Source of the DNA: Idiomarina ramblicola
GTDB lineage: Bacteria > Pseudomonadota > Gammaproteobacteria > Enterobacterales > Alteromonadaceae
Length of the DNA: 64,000 nt
Assembly: GCF_003987255.1 (NCBI RefSeq)
Contig: NZ_PIQC01000006.1
Location: 1-64,000, forward strand
Direction: 5' to 3'
The notes under the pieces are model-generated. The model saw only the letters and a list, made by a program, of their open reading frames with translations. It did no database searches and was not told where the DNA came from. Made by a program: the position numbers and the translations under genes. Of this stretch, positions 17,781 through 26,549 are shown in pieces (the stretch's first letter is position 1; each line of letters begins with the position of its first letter).

Positions 17781-18577
17781 TTGTAACTGTGCTCTGACGT
17801 TGGGAACTCGCCTGAACGTACTTGTTCTGCAAATGAGCGAAAAGCATCGGCAAGAGAGCCGCCCTGGCCTAAGAAATCTTTAGCGAACTTAGGCAAGTAG
17901 TCGCTGTTCATACCCAGCATGTCGTGCATGACAAGAATTTGACCGTCGGTATCCGCACCCGCACCAATACCAATGGTCGGAATCGATACCTGCTCAGTAA
18001 TGCGTTTGCCAAGTGACGCCGGAACACATTCCAACACTAGTAGCTGCGCACCGGCCTTTTCAAGCGCTAATGCCTGGTTGAGTGTATCGTCAGCTTGTTG
18101 CTGCTCTTTACCCTGCACTTTATAACCACCCAGAACATTGACTGACTGGGGCAATAATCCCAAGTGAGCACAAACCGGAATGCCGCGAGTTTTTAAGCCT
18201 TCAATGGTCTCGACTAACCATTGTCCGCCCTCTAATTTAACCATGTTGGCACCGGCCTGCATTAAGCGGGCGGCAACCTCGTAGGCTTGCTCGGGCGTGC
18301 TGTAAGTCATGAAGGGCATATCAGCTATAACAAAGGCATTGTTGGCGCCACGACGAACACACTGCGTATGATAAACCATATCGTCGATGGTGACCGGTAC
18401 AGTGGAGTCTCTGCCCTGTACAACATTGCCGAGCGAATCGCCGACCAGAATAAAATCGACGCCCTGTTCGGTCATGAGCTTGGCAAAGCTTGAATCGTAG
18501 GCGGTCAGGGAACTTATTTTGGCCCCTTCTCTTTTCATTTTCTGTAATGTTGCAATGCTGGTTTTGGTTGTTGCCAT
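17777..18577 (-). CDS. panB: Ketopantoate hydroxymethyltransferase
   Basis: The enzyme of 266 residues transfers a hydroxymethyl group from methylene-tetrahydrofolate to ketoisovalerate, the first step to pantoate. Metal and substrate residues lie in LVGDSLGNVVQGRDSTVPV, and the later motif GIGAGADTDGQILVMHD is normal. AAGGTG precedes the ATG. folK lies 18 nt upstream and panC overlaps downstream, the same order as in E. coli. Confidence 0.96.
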   Translation of the reverse strand: MATTKTSIATLQKMKREGAKISSLTAYDSSFAKLMTEQGVDFILVGDSLGNVVQGRDSTVPVTIDDMVYHTQCVRRGANNAFVIADMPFMTYSTPEQAYEVAARLMQAGANMVKLEGGQWLVETIEGLKTRGIPVCAHLGLLPQSVNVLGGYKVQGKEQQQADDTLNQALALEKAGAQLLVLECVPASLGKRITEQVSIPTIGIGAGADTDGQILVMHDMLGMNSDYLPKFAKDFLGQGGSLADAFRSFAEQVRSGEFPTSEHSYK

Positions 18578-18595
18578 AACGCACCTTCAGCAGTA

Positions 18596-19102
18596 TTAGA
18601 TTATTATTTCAGACGAACAGATTATCACGTCTAAGCCGTCTTCGGTAAGTGTCTCTGTCTGTTGCTTAACGGTATTTCCGTTTGGAAGAAGCTTGTCAGG
18701 CGCTATTTCGGCTAAAGGGAAAAGAACAAAGTTGCGCTCGTATAAGCCCGGATGGGGTATTTGTAACTGTTGTGAGTGATGTTTCTCTTCGTTAAAAAGC
18801 AACAAATCAAGGTCCAGCGTGCGCTCGCCCCAGTGCCTCACTCGTTTGCGACCAAAGGCGTCTTCAATATCGTGCAAAGCTTGTAGAAGTTCGGCTGCTG
18901 CTAGCTCAGTTGTTACCGAACAAACTGCATTGACGTAATCGGGTTGATCTTGCGGGCCCATCGGCTTACTACCGTATAGAGATGAATAAGCCGATAATTG
19001 CCAGCGCGGGTTCTCATTCAGTGCTTTTAGAGCCGACAGAAGGTTTTCTGTCGGCTTGCCCAGGTTACTGCCCAGTGCAATAAACGCTTTATGTTGCGTC
19101 AT
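18596..19102 (-). CDS. folK: HPPK, folate biosynthesis pyrophosphokinase
   Basis: The protein has 168 residues and moves pyrophosphate from ATP to 6-hydroxymethyl-dihydropterin in folate synthesis. It shows ALGSNLGKP, QDQPDYVNAV and GERTLDLDLLLF. The start MTQHKAF at 19102 lies 14 nt inside the end of pcnB, so the two are coupled. The folate made here is also the methyl donor pool used by PanB. Confidence 0.95.
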   Translation of the reverse strand: MTQHKAFIALGSNLGKPTENLLSALKALNENPRWQLSAYSSLYGSKPMGPQDQPDYVNAVCSVTTELAAAELLQALHDIEDAFGRKRVRHWGERTLDLDLLLFNEEKHHSQQLQIPHPGLYERNFVLFPLAEIAPDKLLPNGNTVKQQTETLTEDGLDVIICSSEIII

Positions 19103-20507
19103 TACCTTTATTTTCCTGAGGTTTACGGCGCGGGCCACGACGACGGCGCGGTTTACGACGCCCGGGAGCTCCAGCCCCTGGTCCTGGCTTGGCGGCTTTT
19201 AACTGGCCCGGATTATCTTGTGCTTTGCTCCAGTGGGCCGCAAGGTCAGACAGTTTTTTGTCGCCACTTTCTGCGTGAGAGCGCAGTAGTAAAAAGTCGT
19301 ACGCGGCGCGGAAGCGTTTGTGCTCCAGAACTTTCATGGCACGAGCGCCTTTTGTTACATTAAGCCTGCGTTGTAACTGCCAGATATCTCTGGCTGGTAA
19401 ACTAAAGCGTTTAGGCAGTGACAGGCGTTGTGACTGTCTGTGAATAACGTCAGCCGCAGCAACATTCAGCGCATCCATTGGCGGCAGACCGCCTTCGTTC
19501 TCAAGTTGCTCGCGCCGCGCCTGTAGTGGCCACCATAACAATACCGCAATTAAGTAAGCTGGCGTAACACGCTGTTCTTCGGCAATACGCTTGTCAGTAT
19601 CCTTAAAGGCTTTCAGCATCATCTGGTAAGGCGGCGCCTGTTCATCTTCCAGATAAATTTTCAGCATAGGGAATAATTGCTGGAACAGTCCAAACTCGGT
19701 CATCATCAGGAAGTTAGCTTCGGCTTTTCCCGACATAAACATTTTCAGAAACTCGTCAAATAAGCGAGCCGGAGGGATATTGGTCAGTAGTGGCGCGAGC
19801 TCTTTTAACGGACCGCTGACAGAATCGTCCATCTGCATATTCAGCTTGGTAGCAAAGCGTACTGCTCGTAACATTCTTACCGGATCTTCACGGTAACGCA
19901 CTTCCGGGTCGCCAATCATGCGCAAAATACCGGCGTTAATGTCGTCGACACCGTTGGCAAAATCGTAAATGGCAAAATCGGCTATATTGTAATAGAGCGC
20001 GTTGGCGGTAAAGTCACGACGCTCGGCATCTTCTTCGATGCTGCCATACACGTTGTCGCGAACCAGTTGACCATGTTCGTCCTGGTCTGCCGTTCGGTTT
20101 TTCTTATTCTCTTCCTGAGGGCTGTCACCATGATGTCCACGGAAGGTGGCAACCTCGATCACTTCCCGCCCAAATACAACATGGGCCAGGCGAAAGCGAC
20201 GACCAATTAAGCGACAGTTACGAAACAGTGACTTTATCTGTTCGGGTGTGGCGTTGGTCGTAACGTCAAAATCTTTGGGTTCAAGTCCTAATAAAATATC
20301 ACGGATACAGCCGCCGACCAGATAGGCTTCAAAGCCACTGTTATGCAATCGGTAAAGAACCTTTATGGCATTTTTACTGATAGCATTACGGGATATTGGA
20401 TGCTTGTCCCTGGGAATAATTTGTAATTTGGGTAACCGGCTGGATTCAGGCTCTGCCGTCTTACTGGAAAAGGCTCGCTTCGCCAGTGCTTTAATTCGCT
20501 TAATAAT
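19089..20507 (-). CDS. pcnB: Poly(A) polymerase I, starting at AUU
   Basis: The enzyme adds 3' adenosines to RNA and promotes decay. With the start proposed here it has 472 residues, close to the E. coli length. It has YLVGGCIRDILLG and the metal-binding DFDVTTN, then RRFRLAHVVFG and EEDAERRDFTANAL, and ends in an arginine-rich tail. The first ordinary start codon in frame is a TTG at 20348, but that removes 53 residues including HPISRNAISKNAIKVLYRL, which matches E. coli PcnB. The open frame runs back to ATT ATT at 20507-20502 behind a Shine-Dalgarno AAGGGAG, and no ATG, GTG or TTG occurs in between. E. coli pcnB is a known AUU-start gene. gluQ lies 60 nt upstream. Confidence 0.9.
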   Translation of the reverse strand: MIKRIKALAKRAFSSKTAEPESSRLPKLQIIPRDKHPISRNAISKNAIKVLYRLHNSGFEAYLVGGCIRDILLGLEPKDFDVTTNATPEQIKSLFRNCRLIGRRFRLAHVVFGREVIEVATFRGHHGDSPQEENKKNRTADQDEHGQLVRDNVYGSIEEDAERRDFTANALYYNIADFAIYDFANGVDDINAGILRMIGDPEVRYREDPVRMLRAVRFATKLNMQMDDSVSGPLKELAPLLTNIPPARLFDEFLKMFMSGKAEANFLMMTEFGLFQQLFPMLKIYLEDEQAPPYQMMLKAFKDTDKRIAEEQRVTPAYLIAVLLWWPLQARREQLENEGGLPPMDALNVAAADVIHRQSQRLSLPKRFSLPARDIWQLQRRLNVTKGARAMKVLEHKRFRAAYDFLLLRSHAESGDKKLSDLAAHWSKAQDNPGQLKAAKPGPGAGAPGRRKPRRRRGPRRKPQENKGNDAT

Positions 20508-20521
20508 GGTGGTTCTCCCTT
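20505..20521 (-). promoter_or_regulatory. Shine-Dalgarno and AUU initiation codon of pcnB
   Basis: On the minus strand, AAGGGAG (20521-20515) is followed by the 7-nt spacer AACCACC and then ATT (20507-20505), with a second ATT directly after. This arrangement supports initiation at AUU, a codon that in E. coli keeps PcnB low and is subject to IF3 discrimination. Confidence 0.8.
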
Positions 20522-20567
20522 ACCATTGTTTTTATTCAGAATCAGTTGTTGTTTGGATATTGTACCG

Positions 20568-21419
20568 TTAACGACCCGTTATATGCCACTTTTTGCGCCA
20601 ATTTTGCAACGCCAGCTGCAATATTTCGGTGGCAGAGCTGTGTTGCAGTTCTGGTTCAAGGTCAATGTCCAGGTAATTCAGTGCGGTGAGCAGGTTGTGG
20701 CTGACCTTGCCAGAGTCTATTGGCGGTGCGTGATTCTGCTTGCTCAGCTTGCGTCCGTCGTCATTCATTATCAGGGGTAAATGCATCATTCCGGGTTGTT
20801 TACCCGTGAGCTCCTGCCATAAGGTCAGTTGCCAAAAGCTGGGCGTGATTAAGTCGCTGCCACGGACAACATCGGTAACTCCCTGTTCAATATCGTCAAC
20901 CACAACAGCCAATTGATAGGCGTACAGACCGTCCCGGCGTCTAAGCACAAAGTCTTCGCTCACCGATGCTGAGTGGTCGGTGATTATGCCATGAGCGCGG
21001 TCATTAAATTCATTGACTGGGTTCTGGTTAACAAAGCGTAAGGCGAATGGATTGGAGCGGGGCTGGCGGCTTCGGCAATAACCATCGTAATGTGCGCTGC
21101 GGGCACGGATAGCCCGGCGACTGCAATCGCACTGATAAAGGCGCTGCGCCTGTTGCAACAGTTCTAGCTGATGTTGGTAAACAGAGTCACGTTGGCTTTG
21201 ATATAAAATGGATCCGTCCCACTCTAAACCGTGCATTTCTAACTGGTTTAAAATGGTATCTGCCGCTCCGGCAACCGCACGTGGCTTATCAACATCTTCG
21301 ATGCGGACTAACCACTCACCGTCGTGTGCTTTTGCATCTAAGTAACTGCCGAGGGCAGCAACTAATGAACCCAGATGCAAAGGCCCTGAGGGTGTCGGCG
21401 CAAAACGGCCACGATACAT
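20568..21419 (-). CDS. gluQ: Glutamyl-Q tRNA(Asp) synthetase
   Basis: The protein has 283 residues and is a shortened glutamyl-tRNA synthetase without an anticodon-binding domain. It attaches glutamate to queuosine in the wobble position of tRNA(Asp). The HIGH-like motif is FAPTPSGPLHLGS, the KMSKS-like motif is KLSKQNH, and the zinc ligands fit CDCSRR and YDGYC. It lies 6 nt after dksA, as in the E. coli dksA-gluQ-pcnB order, and is probably expressed by read-through from dksA. Confidence 0.95.
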   Translation of the reverse strand: MYRGRFAPTPSGPLHLGSLVAALGSYLDAKAHDGEWLVRIEDVDKPRAVAGAADTILNQLEMHGLEWDGSILYQSQRDSVYQHQLELLQQAQRLYQCDCSRRAIRARSAHYDGYCRSRQPRSNPFALRFVNQNPVNEFNDRAHGIITDHSASVSEDFVLRRRDGLYAYQLAVVVDDIEQGVTDVVRGSDLITPSFWQLTLWQELTGKQPGMMHLPLIMNDDGRKLSKQNHAPPIDSGKVSHNLLTALNYLDIDLEPELQHSSATEILQLALQNWRKKWHITGR

Positions 21420-21425
21420 GAGCCG

Positions 21426-21881
21426 TTAGGCTCCGGTCATTTGTTTCTCTTTGATTTCGGCCAGCGTTTTACAGTCGACGCACTGGTCAGCTGTAGGACG
21501 AGCTTCTAAGCGGCGAATACCAATTTCAATGCCGCAAGAGTCGCAAAAGCCAAAGTCGTCTTCTTCTATCTTTTGTAAGGTCTTTTCAATTTTCTTAATC
21601 AATTTACGTTCGCGGTCGCGGGTACGTAATTCGATGCTGAACTCTTCTTCCTGAGCAGCGCGGTCTACCGGATCAGGGAAATTCGCCGCTTCATCTTTCA
21701 TATGATGCACGGTGCGATCAACTTCTTGACGTAATTGACGACGCCATTCTTCCAGAATACGACGAAAATGCGACCGTTGCGCATCGTTCATGTACTCTTC
21801 GCCCTGTTTCTCCTGATACGGCTCTAAGCCGGCCATCGCCAGGATGCCATGGGTTTTCTTATCCTTGCCTTGAGGCATCAT
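21426..21881 (-). CDS. dksA: RNA polymerase-binding regulator DksA
   Basis: The protein has 151 residues and enters the RNA polymerase secondary channel, acting with ppGpp in the stringent response. The coiled coil bears the tip acids in [13 protein letters not shown], and a four-cysteine zinc finger (CDSC, CVDC) lies near the C terminus. AGGAG precedes two tandem ATG codons; the first is taken. The 139-nt gap to sfsA upstream holds its promoter region; I see no other gene there. Confidence 0.96.
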   Translation of the reverse strand: MMPQGKDKKTHGILAMAGLEPYQEKQGEEYMNDAQRSHFRRILEEWRRQLRQEVDRTVHHMKDEAANFPDPVDRAAQEEEFSIELRTRDRERKLIKKIEKTLQKIEEDDFGFCDSCGIEIGIRRLEARPTADQCVDCKTLAEIKEKQMTGA

Positions 21882-22020
21882 GGATCTCCTACATTCTCTA
21901 TTAAAGAGTGCTTTAAAAGCGTGCGTTTAAAAAAAGGACGCTACGTATACCAGAAAGGATTCTTGTTGGCAACGTTATTAGCATCAATTTTCGTGCCTAA
22001 AATCGCGAGTGCACTGAGTT

Positions 22021-22725
22021 TCAAAGGGTTACAGGTACTGGTCTCTCCAGTTTAATTTCCTGTGGTGTTGCAATACACTTCACTGCGTAAAATTCAACGC
22101 CTGCTGACTCCGCTTGTTGGCAAAGTTCGGCGTATTTCGCATCAATATGCGATGCTGGCATAACGCTGTCGATACCTTGGTGCATTACCATGTAAAGCTG
22201 TATCGCACGATGTCCGTCACTAACCACCTGCATTAACTCGTTCAGGTGTTTATGAGCTCGCTGGCTCACCGCATCAGGAAAGTAACCGCGTGAACCATCC
22301 GCCAAAGTGACACTTTTGACTTCGACAAAACATTCGCGATTGTCTGAGTCTCTTCCCCACCAGTCTATGCGGCTCTTCTCATTGCCGTAACGCTGTTCTG
22401 GTTTGTGCTCCTGCCATTCGCTAAGCTGAGGCATGAGCTCTGTTTTTAATAGTTCGCCAGCCATGCGGTTGGCGTGCTGCGTATTAACCACAATCATTTC
22501 GCCCTTACTATTCTGGGCTAACTCCCAGGTCAGTGAGTATTTACGTTTGGGATTATTGGAAACGCTGCACCAGACTTTGGACCCTGGTTCAGCGCAGCCG
22601 GTCATGGCACCGGTATTGGGGCAGTGGACGGTGGTAATATCACCATCGCCAAAGTCGATGTCGGCCAAAAAGCGCTTGTACCTTTTTTGTAAAACTCCGG
22701 AGCGTAGGGGCTTGTTAAATTGCAT
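22021..22725 (-). CDS. sfsA: SfsA family protein
   Basis: The protein has 234 residues, the same as E. coli SfsA, with FLADIDFGDGDITTVHCPN, KSRIDWWG and VEVKSVTLADGSRGYFPDA. The acidic and lysine pattern in the last two recalls nuclease folds, and SfsA has been described as a DNA-binding protein linked to maltose genes, but its true role is unsettled. The ATG at 22725 is preceded by GAGG at 7 nt; longer frames lack this support. It is divergent from pepB across 56 nt. Confidence 0.93.
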   Translation of the reverse strand: MQFNKPLRSGVLQKRYKRFLADIDFGDGDITTVHCPNTGAMTGCAEPGSKVWCSVSNNPKRKYSLTWELAQNSKGEMIVVNTQHANRMAGELLKTELMPQLSEWQEHKPEQRYGNEKSRIDWWGRDSDNRECFVEVKSVTLADGSRGYFPDAVSQRAHKHLNELMQVVSDGHRAIQLYMVMHQGIDSVMPASHIDAKYAELCQQAESAGVEFYAVKCIATPQEIKLERPVPVTL

Positions 22726-22781
22726 CAGCGACCTCATAACTCTAGTATAAACAGATAGCAAATTATCGGTAGAGGTACAGA

Positions 22782-24080
22782 ATGTCCAGCGCACTAGCAA
22801 TTTATTTAACTCAGGAATCCCCCGCAGACTATTGGAACCCGAAATCAAACTTAGTATTCGGTGAAAATAAAGCACAGATCATATTAGTCGATGACGAAGC
22901 AGAGAACTTGCGGCGTATCCAAAAAGCCGGGCGCACCTTGGACAATACCGGGGCCGTAACTATTGAAGCTGCTGGTAGTGACTGGAACCTGGAGCGTCAG
23001 TGGGCGTTGTCTCAAGGCTTCACATCAACCTTGTCGACTAACCAGGTGATCTGGAGTAAAACCGATGAGCCCGCAGCCAAAGAGCTTGATGCCATGCGTG
23101 AGGCGACACGTTTCAGCCGCGAACTCACCAACTTATCAGCAGAAGAAATTTATCCGGAAAGTCTGGCCAAACGGGTCACCGAGCATTTTAAAGCTCTGGC
23201 GCCGGATGCTGTTAGCGCGGAATTCATAAAAGGCGAAGCACTGAAAGATGCCGGCTGGATGGGAATCTATACGGTGGGTCGTGCCAGCCAGCACGCACCG
23301 GGTTTACTGGTGCTGGATTACAACCCAACCGGTGATAAGAATGCGCCAGTCGAAACGGCTCTGATTGGTAAGGGGATTACTTACGACAGCGGTGGTTACA
23401 GTATCAAACCCAGCGAAGGCATGTTGTCGATGAAGTGTGATATGGGCGGTGCTGCGACCGTATCCGGTGCGTTGTCACTGGCGATACGTCGCGGCCTGAA
23501 TAAACGGGTGAAGTTACTGCTTTGCTGCGCTGAGAACATGATTGATGGCCGCGCTTACAAGCTGGGTGACATTATTCGCTATAAAAACGGTTTAACAGTT
23601 GAAGTTGTTAATACCGATGCAGAAGGTCGCCTGGTGCTGGCCGATGGCTTACAAGCAGCGGGTGAGTTTGGTGCTAAACAGATTATTGATGCGGCTACCC
23701 TGACCGGCGCGGCGCAAATGGCGGTTGGTAATGAGTACAACGCATTGTTTAGTGTGGATGAGGCTGCTGCGACTAAAGCGTTGGCCAACGCCGATAAAGA
23801 AAACGAATTATTGTGGCGCTTACCGTTGGCTCCATGGCACAGTGAAAACTGCCCGTCGCCTTTTGCTGATACGGCCAATAGCCGCCCTCAAAAAGGCGGC
23901 GGGGCCGGTGGTGCCAGTAATGCCGCGGGCTTTTTACTCCGCTTCGCGCCCAATAAAGGTCAAGGTTGGCTGCACTTTGATTTAGCGGGCGCATACCAAA
24001 AATCGGCTACTTCTATGTGGGCGACAGGCGCAACGGCTGCTGGTGTTCGTACCATAGCCGCTACCGTAAAAGGTGATTAA
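22782..24080 (+). CDS. pepB: Peptidase B, leucyl aminopeptidase family (M17)
   Basis: The protein has 432 residues. It removes N-terminal residues from peptides with a two-metal site. The family signature NTDAEGRLVLADGL is intact, as are GKGITYDSGGYSIKP and MKCDMGGAA. Size and N-terminal region fit PepB better than the longer PepA. It starts a plus-strand run with hrpB and mrcB, with a 6-nt gap to hrpB. In E. coli pepB lies elsewhere, so its insertion between sfsA and hrpB is local. Confidence 0.9.
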   Translation: MSSALAIYLTQESPADYWNPKSNLVFGENKAQIILVDDEAENLRRIQKAGRTLDNTGAVTIEAAGSDWNLERQWALSQGFTSTLSTNQVIWSKTDEPAAKELDAMREATRFSRELTNLSAEEIYPESLAKRVTEHFKALAPDAVSAEFIKGEALKDAGWMGIYTVGRASQHAPGLLVLDYNPTGDKNAPVETALIGKGITYDSGGYSIKPSEGMLSMKCDMGGAATVSGALSLAIRRGLNKRVKLLLCCAENMIDGRAYKLGDIIRYKNGLTVEVVNTDAEGRLVLADGLQAAGEFGAKQIIDAATLTGAAQMAVGNEYNALFSVDEAAATKALANADKENELLWRLPLAPWHSENCPSPFADTANSRPQKGGGAGGASNAAGFLLRFAPNKGQGWLHFDLAGAYQKSATSMWATGATAAGVRTIAATVKGD

Positions 24081-24086
24081 TTTGGC

Positions 24087-26549
24087 ATGACCTTGCCGAT
24101 TGAGAGCGTACTGCCGGAGTTGGCGAAAGCCTTCCCGGCAGCGCGTGTCGTTATTGAGGCGCCGCCCGGTGCCGGAAAATCAACACAGCTTCCGTTATTT
24201 CTGTTGCAGCAAGGTATTGCCAATGACGGCCTTATTGTCATGCTGCAACCCAGGCGTGTTGCTGCGCTGAATATTGCTCACTATTTGGCTAAACAGCTGG
24301 GCGAGCCAGTGGGTGAGCAGGTCGGTTACACGGTACGCGGTGACAGCAAGCGCAGTAAGTCCACCAAGTTACTCATTATTACCGAAGGCGTGTTAGTGCG
24401 ATGGCTGCAGGACGATCCTGAGCTTAGCCGCATTGGTACACTGATTTTCGATGAATTTCATGAACGTAATTTACACAGTGACTTGAGTCTGGCGCTGGTT
24501 ATTGACGCGCTGCCCCTGCGTCCGGATTTAAACCTGTTGATTATGTCGGCCACCTTACCGGCAGAAAGTCTTAAGGCCTGGTTAGAGAACTACTGCGACG
24601 ACGTTCGGGTTCTGCGCAGCGAAGGCCGGAGTTTTCCTGTTGAGTATCACTATCGGCCACCACCTCATATCACTCAATGGCTGACTGAGTTACCCAAAGT
24701 GGTTGTCGAAGCCCTTGCAGTGGCCGAAAAAGGCGTTTTGGTTTTCCTGCCCGGTGTCTATGAAATACAAAAGGTTGCTACGGAACTTAGCCAACGACTC
24801 CGTCCGGGAACACTCATTTTACCTCTGCACGGGCGTATCCCGTTGCAGCAACAGCGGCAGGTATTAAAGGCTGAGGACGAAAAACGCATTATTCTGGCAA
24901 CCAATATTGCTGAAACCAGCTTAACTCTGGACGGTATTGATGTGGTCGTCGATAGTGGTCGAGAGCGGCGTGCTCAGTATCTGCCTCAGTACGGATTAAG
25001 CCAGCTAATTACGCAGCGTATTGCTAAAGCTTCGGCAACACAGCGTGCGGGGCGTGCAGGCCGTCAGCAGGCTGGGAAGTGTTTTCGTCTGTGGTCGCGT
25101 TCCGATGAACATGGCTTTGCCGATTACGCGCCGCCGGATGTTGCCACTCAGGATTTATCCGCATTAGTACTGGATGTGCTGCGTTGGGGCAGTGAGGTAA
25201 ATCAGCTGGCCTGGTTTTCTCAGCCCGACCCCGGCCATTGCGCTGCGGCTATCGACTTTTTAGTCAGTACCGGCTTAATCAAGCAGGGACAGTTAACCGC
25301 AAAAGGCAGACAGCTGGAATCTGGCGGCTTTGATCCCCGAACTTTACTGGTAGCTGATGCAACCAAAGCGTTGGGTAAAGCTCAGCAAGCTGCTATGGCT
25401 CGTGTTCTGGCTACACTGGAAGAGCCGCAAACCAGCGTTAAAACAGTCGATCTGTCTGAACGCACCCAGCAGCATTATCAACAACGAAACCAGGCGCCTT
25501 TGTGGCAACAACGCTGGCGCTATTGGTTAAACCATTTTGGGCTGAAAGAAGTTGCAGAAACCGCAGAAGCCAGTGCAGAAGGCCTCGCCGTCGCCTTACT
25601 GCAGGGTTACCCCGATCGAGTCGCAAAGTACGATGCCAGCCGGGATGACTTTCAATTGGCCTGTGGTGGTCGTGTTAGTGGCGACAACAGTCGTCTGAAG
25701 CAGCCAGCTTGGGCGATTATTTTTGATGTCACTTTTCATGAGCAAGACACGACAGGGCGCAGTCGCTGCTTGTTACCTTTGGGCGATGTCTCGTCGTTGC
25801 TGAAAGAAGCCAGTATTCCTTCAAAGACCTTACAAACGGCTGAATGGGTGGGAGAACAGCAACAACTGCGACAAATAACCCGTACTCAGCTGGGCTCAGT
25901 CGTACTGAGCCAGACGACGAATAGTGGCCCGGTTTCTAATGAACAAAAAGCCGAAGCTTTTTGCGGGTGGCTGCGCGATAAAGGCCTGGATAAGCTCAAT
26001 TGGAGTCAACGCGCTCAACAGCTGCGACGGCGGGTCTACTGGCTGCAACAAGCCGGAGAGCTAAGTGTTTACGATATGAGCCATGCAGGGTTACTTAATA
26101 ACCTGGAGCAATGGGCTGCACCATACTGGACGAATTTCCGCTCATTAAAGCAATTGCAGCAGTGGGATCCCTACGAGGCTTTGTGTTATTTTCTCGACTA
26201 TTCAGACTTACAGAGACTCAACTCGGCCTGTCCCGAATGGTGGCTGACGCCGACAGAGCGTAAAGTGTTTATAAATTATCTGGACGAGAACCCCCGGGTT
26301 GAGGTCAAATTGCAGGAAATGTTTGGTGTCTCTGAGTCGCCCAAGATTATCGATAATCGGCAAGTGGTGACCGTTGATCTTCTGTCGCCGGCGGGCCGGT
26401 TGTTGCAGCGAACCAATGACCTTGCCAGCTTTTGGCAAAACGCTTATGCCGACGTGCGTAAAGAAATGCGAGGTCGTTATCCGAAGCATCCCTGGCCTGA
26501 AGACCCGCTGAATGCAATTGCAACGTTTAAAACCAAAAGGCAGCTGTAG
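24087..26549 (+). CDS. hrpB: ATP-dependent helicase HrpB
   Basis: The protein has 820 residues and is a DEAH-family helicase. It shows Walker A EAPPGAGKSTQLPL, motif II FDEFHERNLHSD, motif III SATL and motif VI QRAGRAGRQ, followed by HA2-type and HrpB C-terminal regions. DEFH in place of DEAH is usual for HrpB. Its RNA target is not established. It overlaps mrcB by one base (TAGTG), keeping the E. coli hrpB-mrcB order. Confidence 0.95.
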   Translation: MTLPIESVLPELAKAFPAARVVIEAPPGAGKSTQLPLFLLQQGIANDGLIVMLQPRRVAALNIAHYLAKQLGEPVGEQVGYTVRGDSKRSKSTKLLIITEGVLVRWLQDDPELSRIGTLIFDEFHERNLHSDLSLALVIDALPLRPDLNLLIMSATLPAESLKAWLENYCDDVRVLRSEGRSFPVEYHYRPPPHITQWLTELPKVVVEALAVAEKGVLVFLPGVYEIQKVATELSQRLRPGTLILPLHGRIPLQQQRQVLKAEDEKRIILATNIAETSLTLDGIDVVVDSGRERRAQYLPQYGLSQLITQRIAKASATQRAGRAGRQQAGKCFRLWSRSDEHGFADYAPPDVATQDLSALVLDVLRWGSEVNQLAWFSQPDPGHCAAAIDFLVSTGLIKQGQLTAKGRQLESGGFDPRTLLVADATKALGKAQQAAMARVLATLEEPQTSVKTVDLSERTQQHYQQRNQAPLWQQRWRYWLNHFGLKEVAETAEASAEGLAVALLQGYPDRVAKYDASRDDFQLACGGRVSGDNSRLKQPAWAIIFDVTFHEQDTTGRSRCLLPLGDVSSLLKEASIPSKTLQTAEWVGEQQQLRQITRTQLGSVVLSQTTNSGPVSNEQKAEAFCGWLRDKGLDKLNWSQRAQQLRRRVYWLQQAGELSVYDMSHAGLLNNLEQWAAPYWTNFRSLKQLQQWDPYEALCYFLDYSDLQRLNSACPEWWLTPTERKVFINYLDENPRVEVKLQEMFGVSESPKIIDNRQVVTVDLLSPAGRLLQRTNDLASFWQNAYADVRKEMRGRYPKHPWPEDPLNAIATFKTKRQL

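Noticed and set aside
20349-20507. A sequencing frameshift or lost start codon as the reason for the missing pcnB ATG
   Set aside because: The 53 upstream codons are in the same frame, match E. coli PcnB, and end exactly at ATT behind a good Shine-Dalgarno, so no error is needed.
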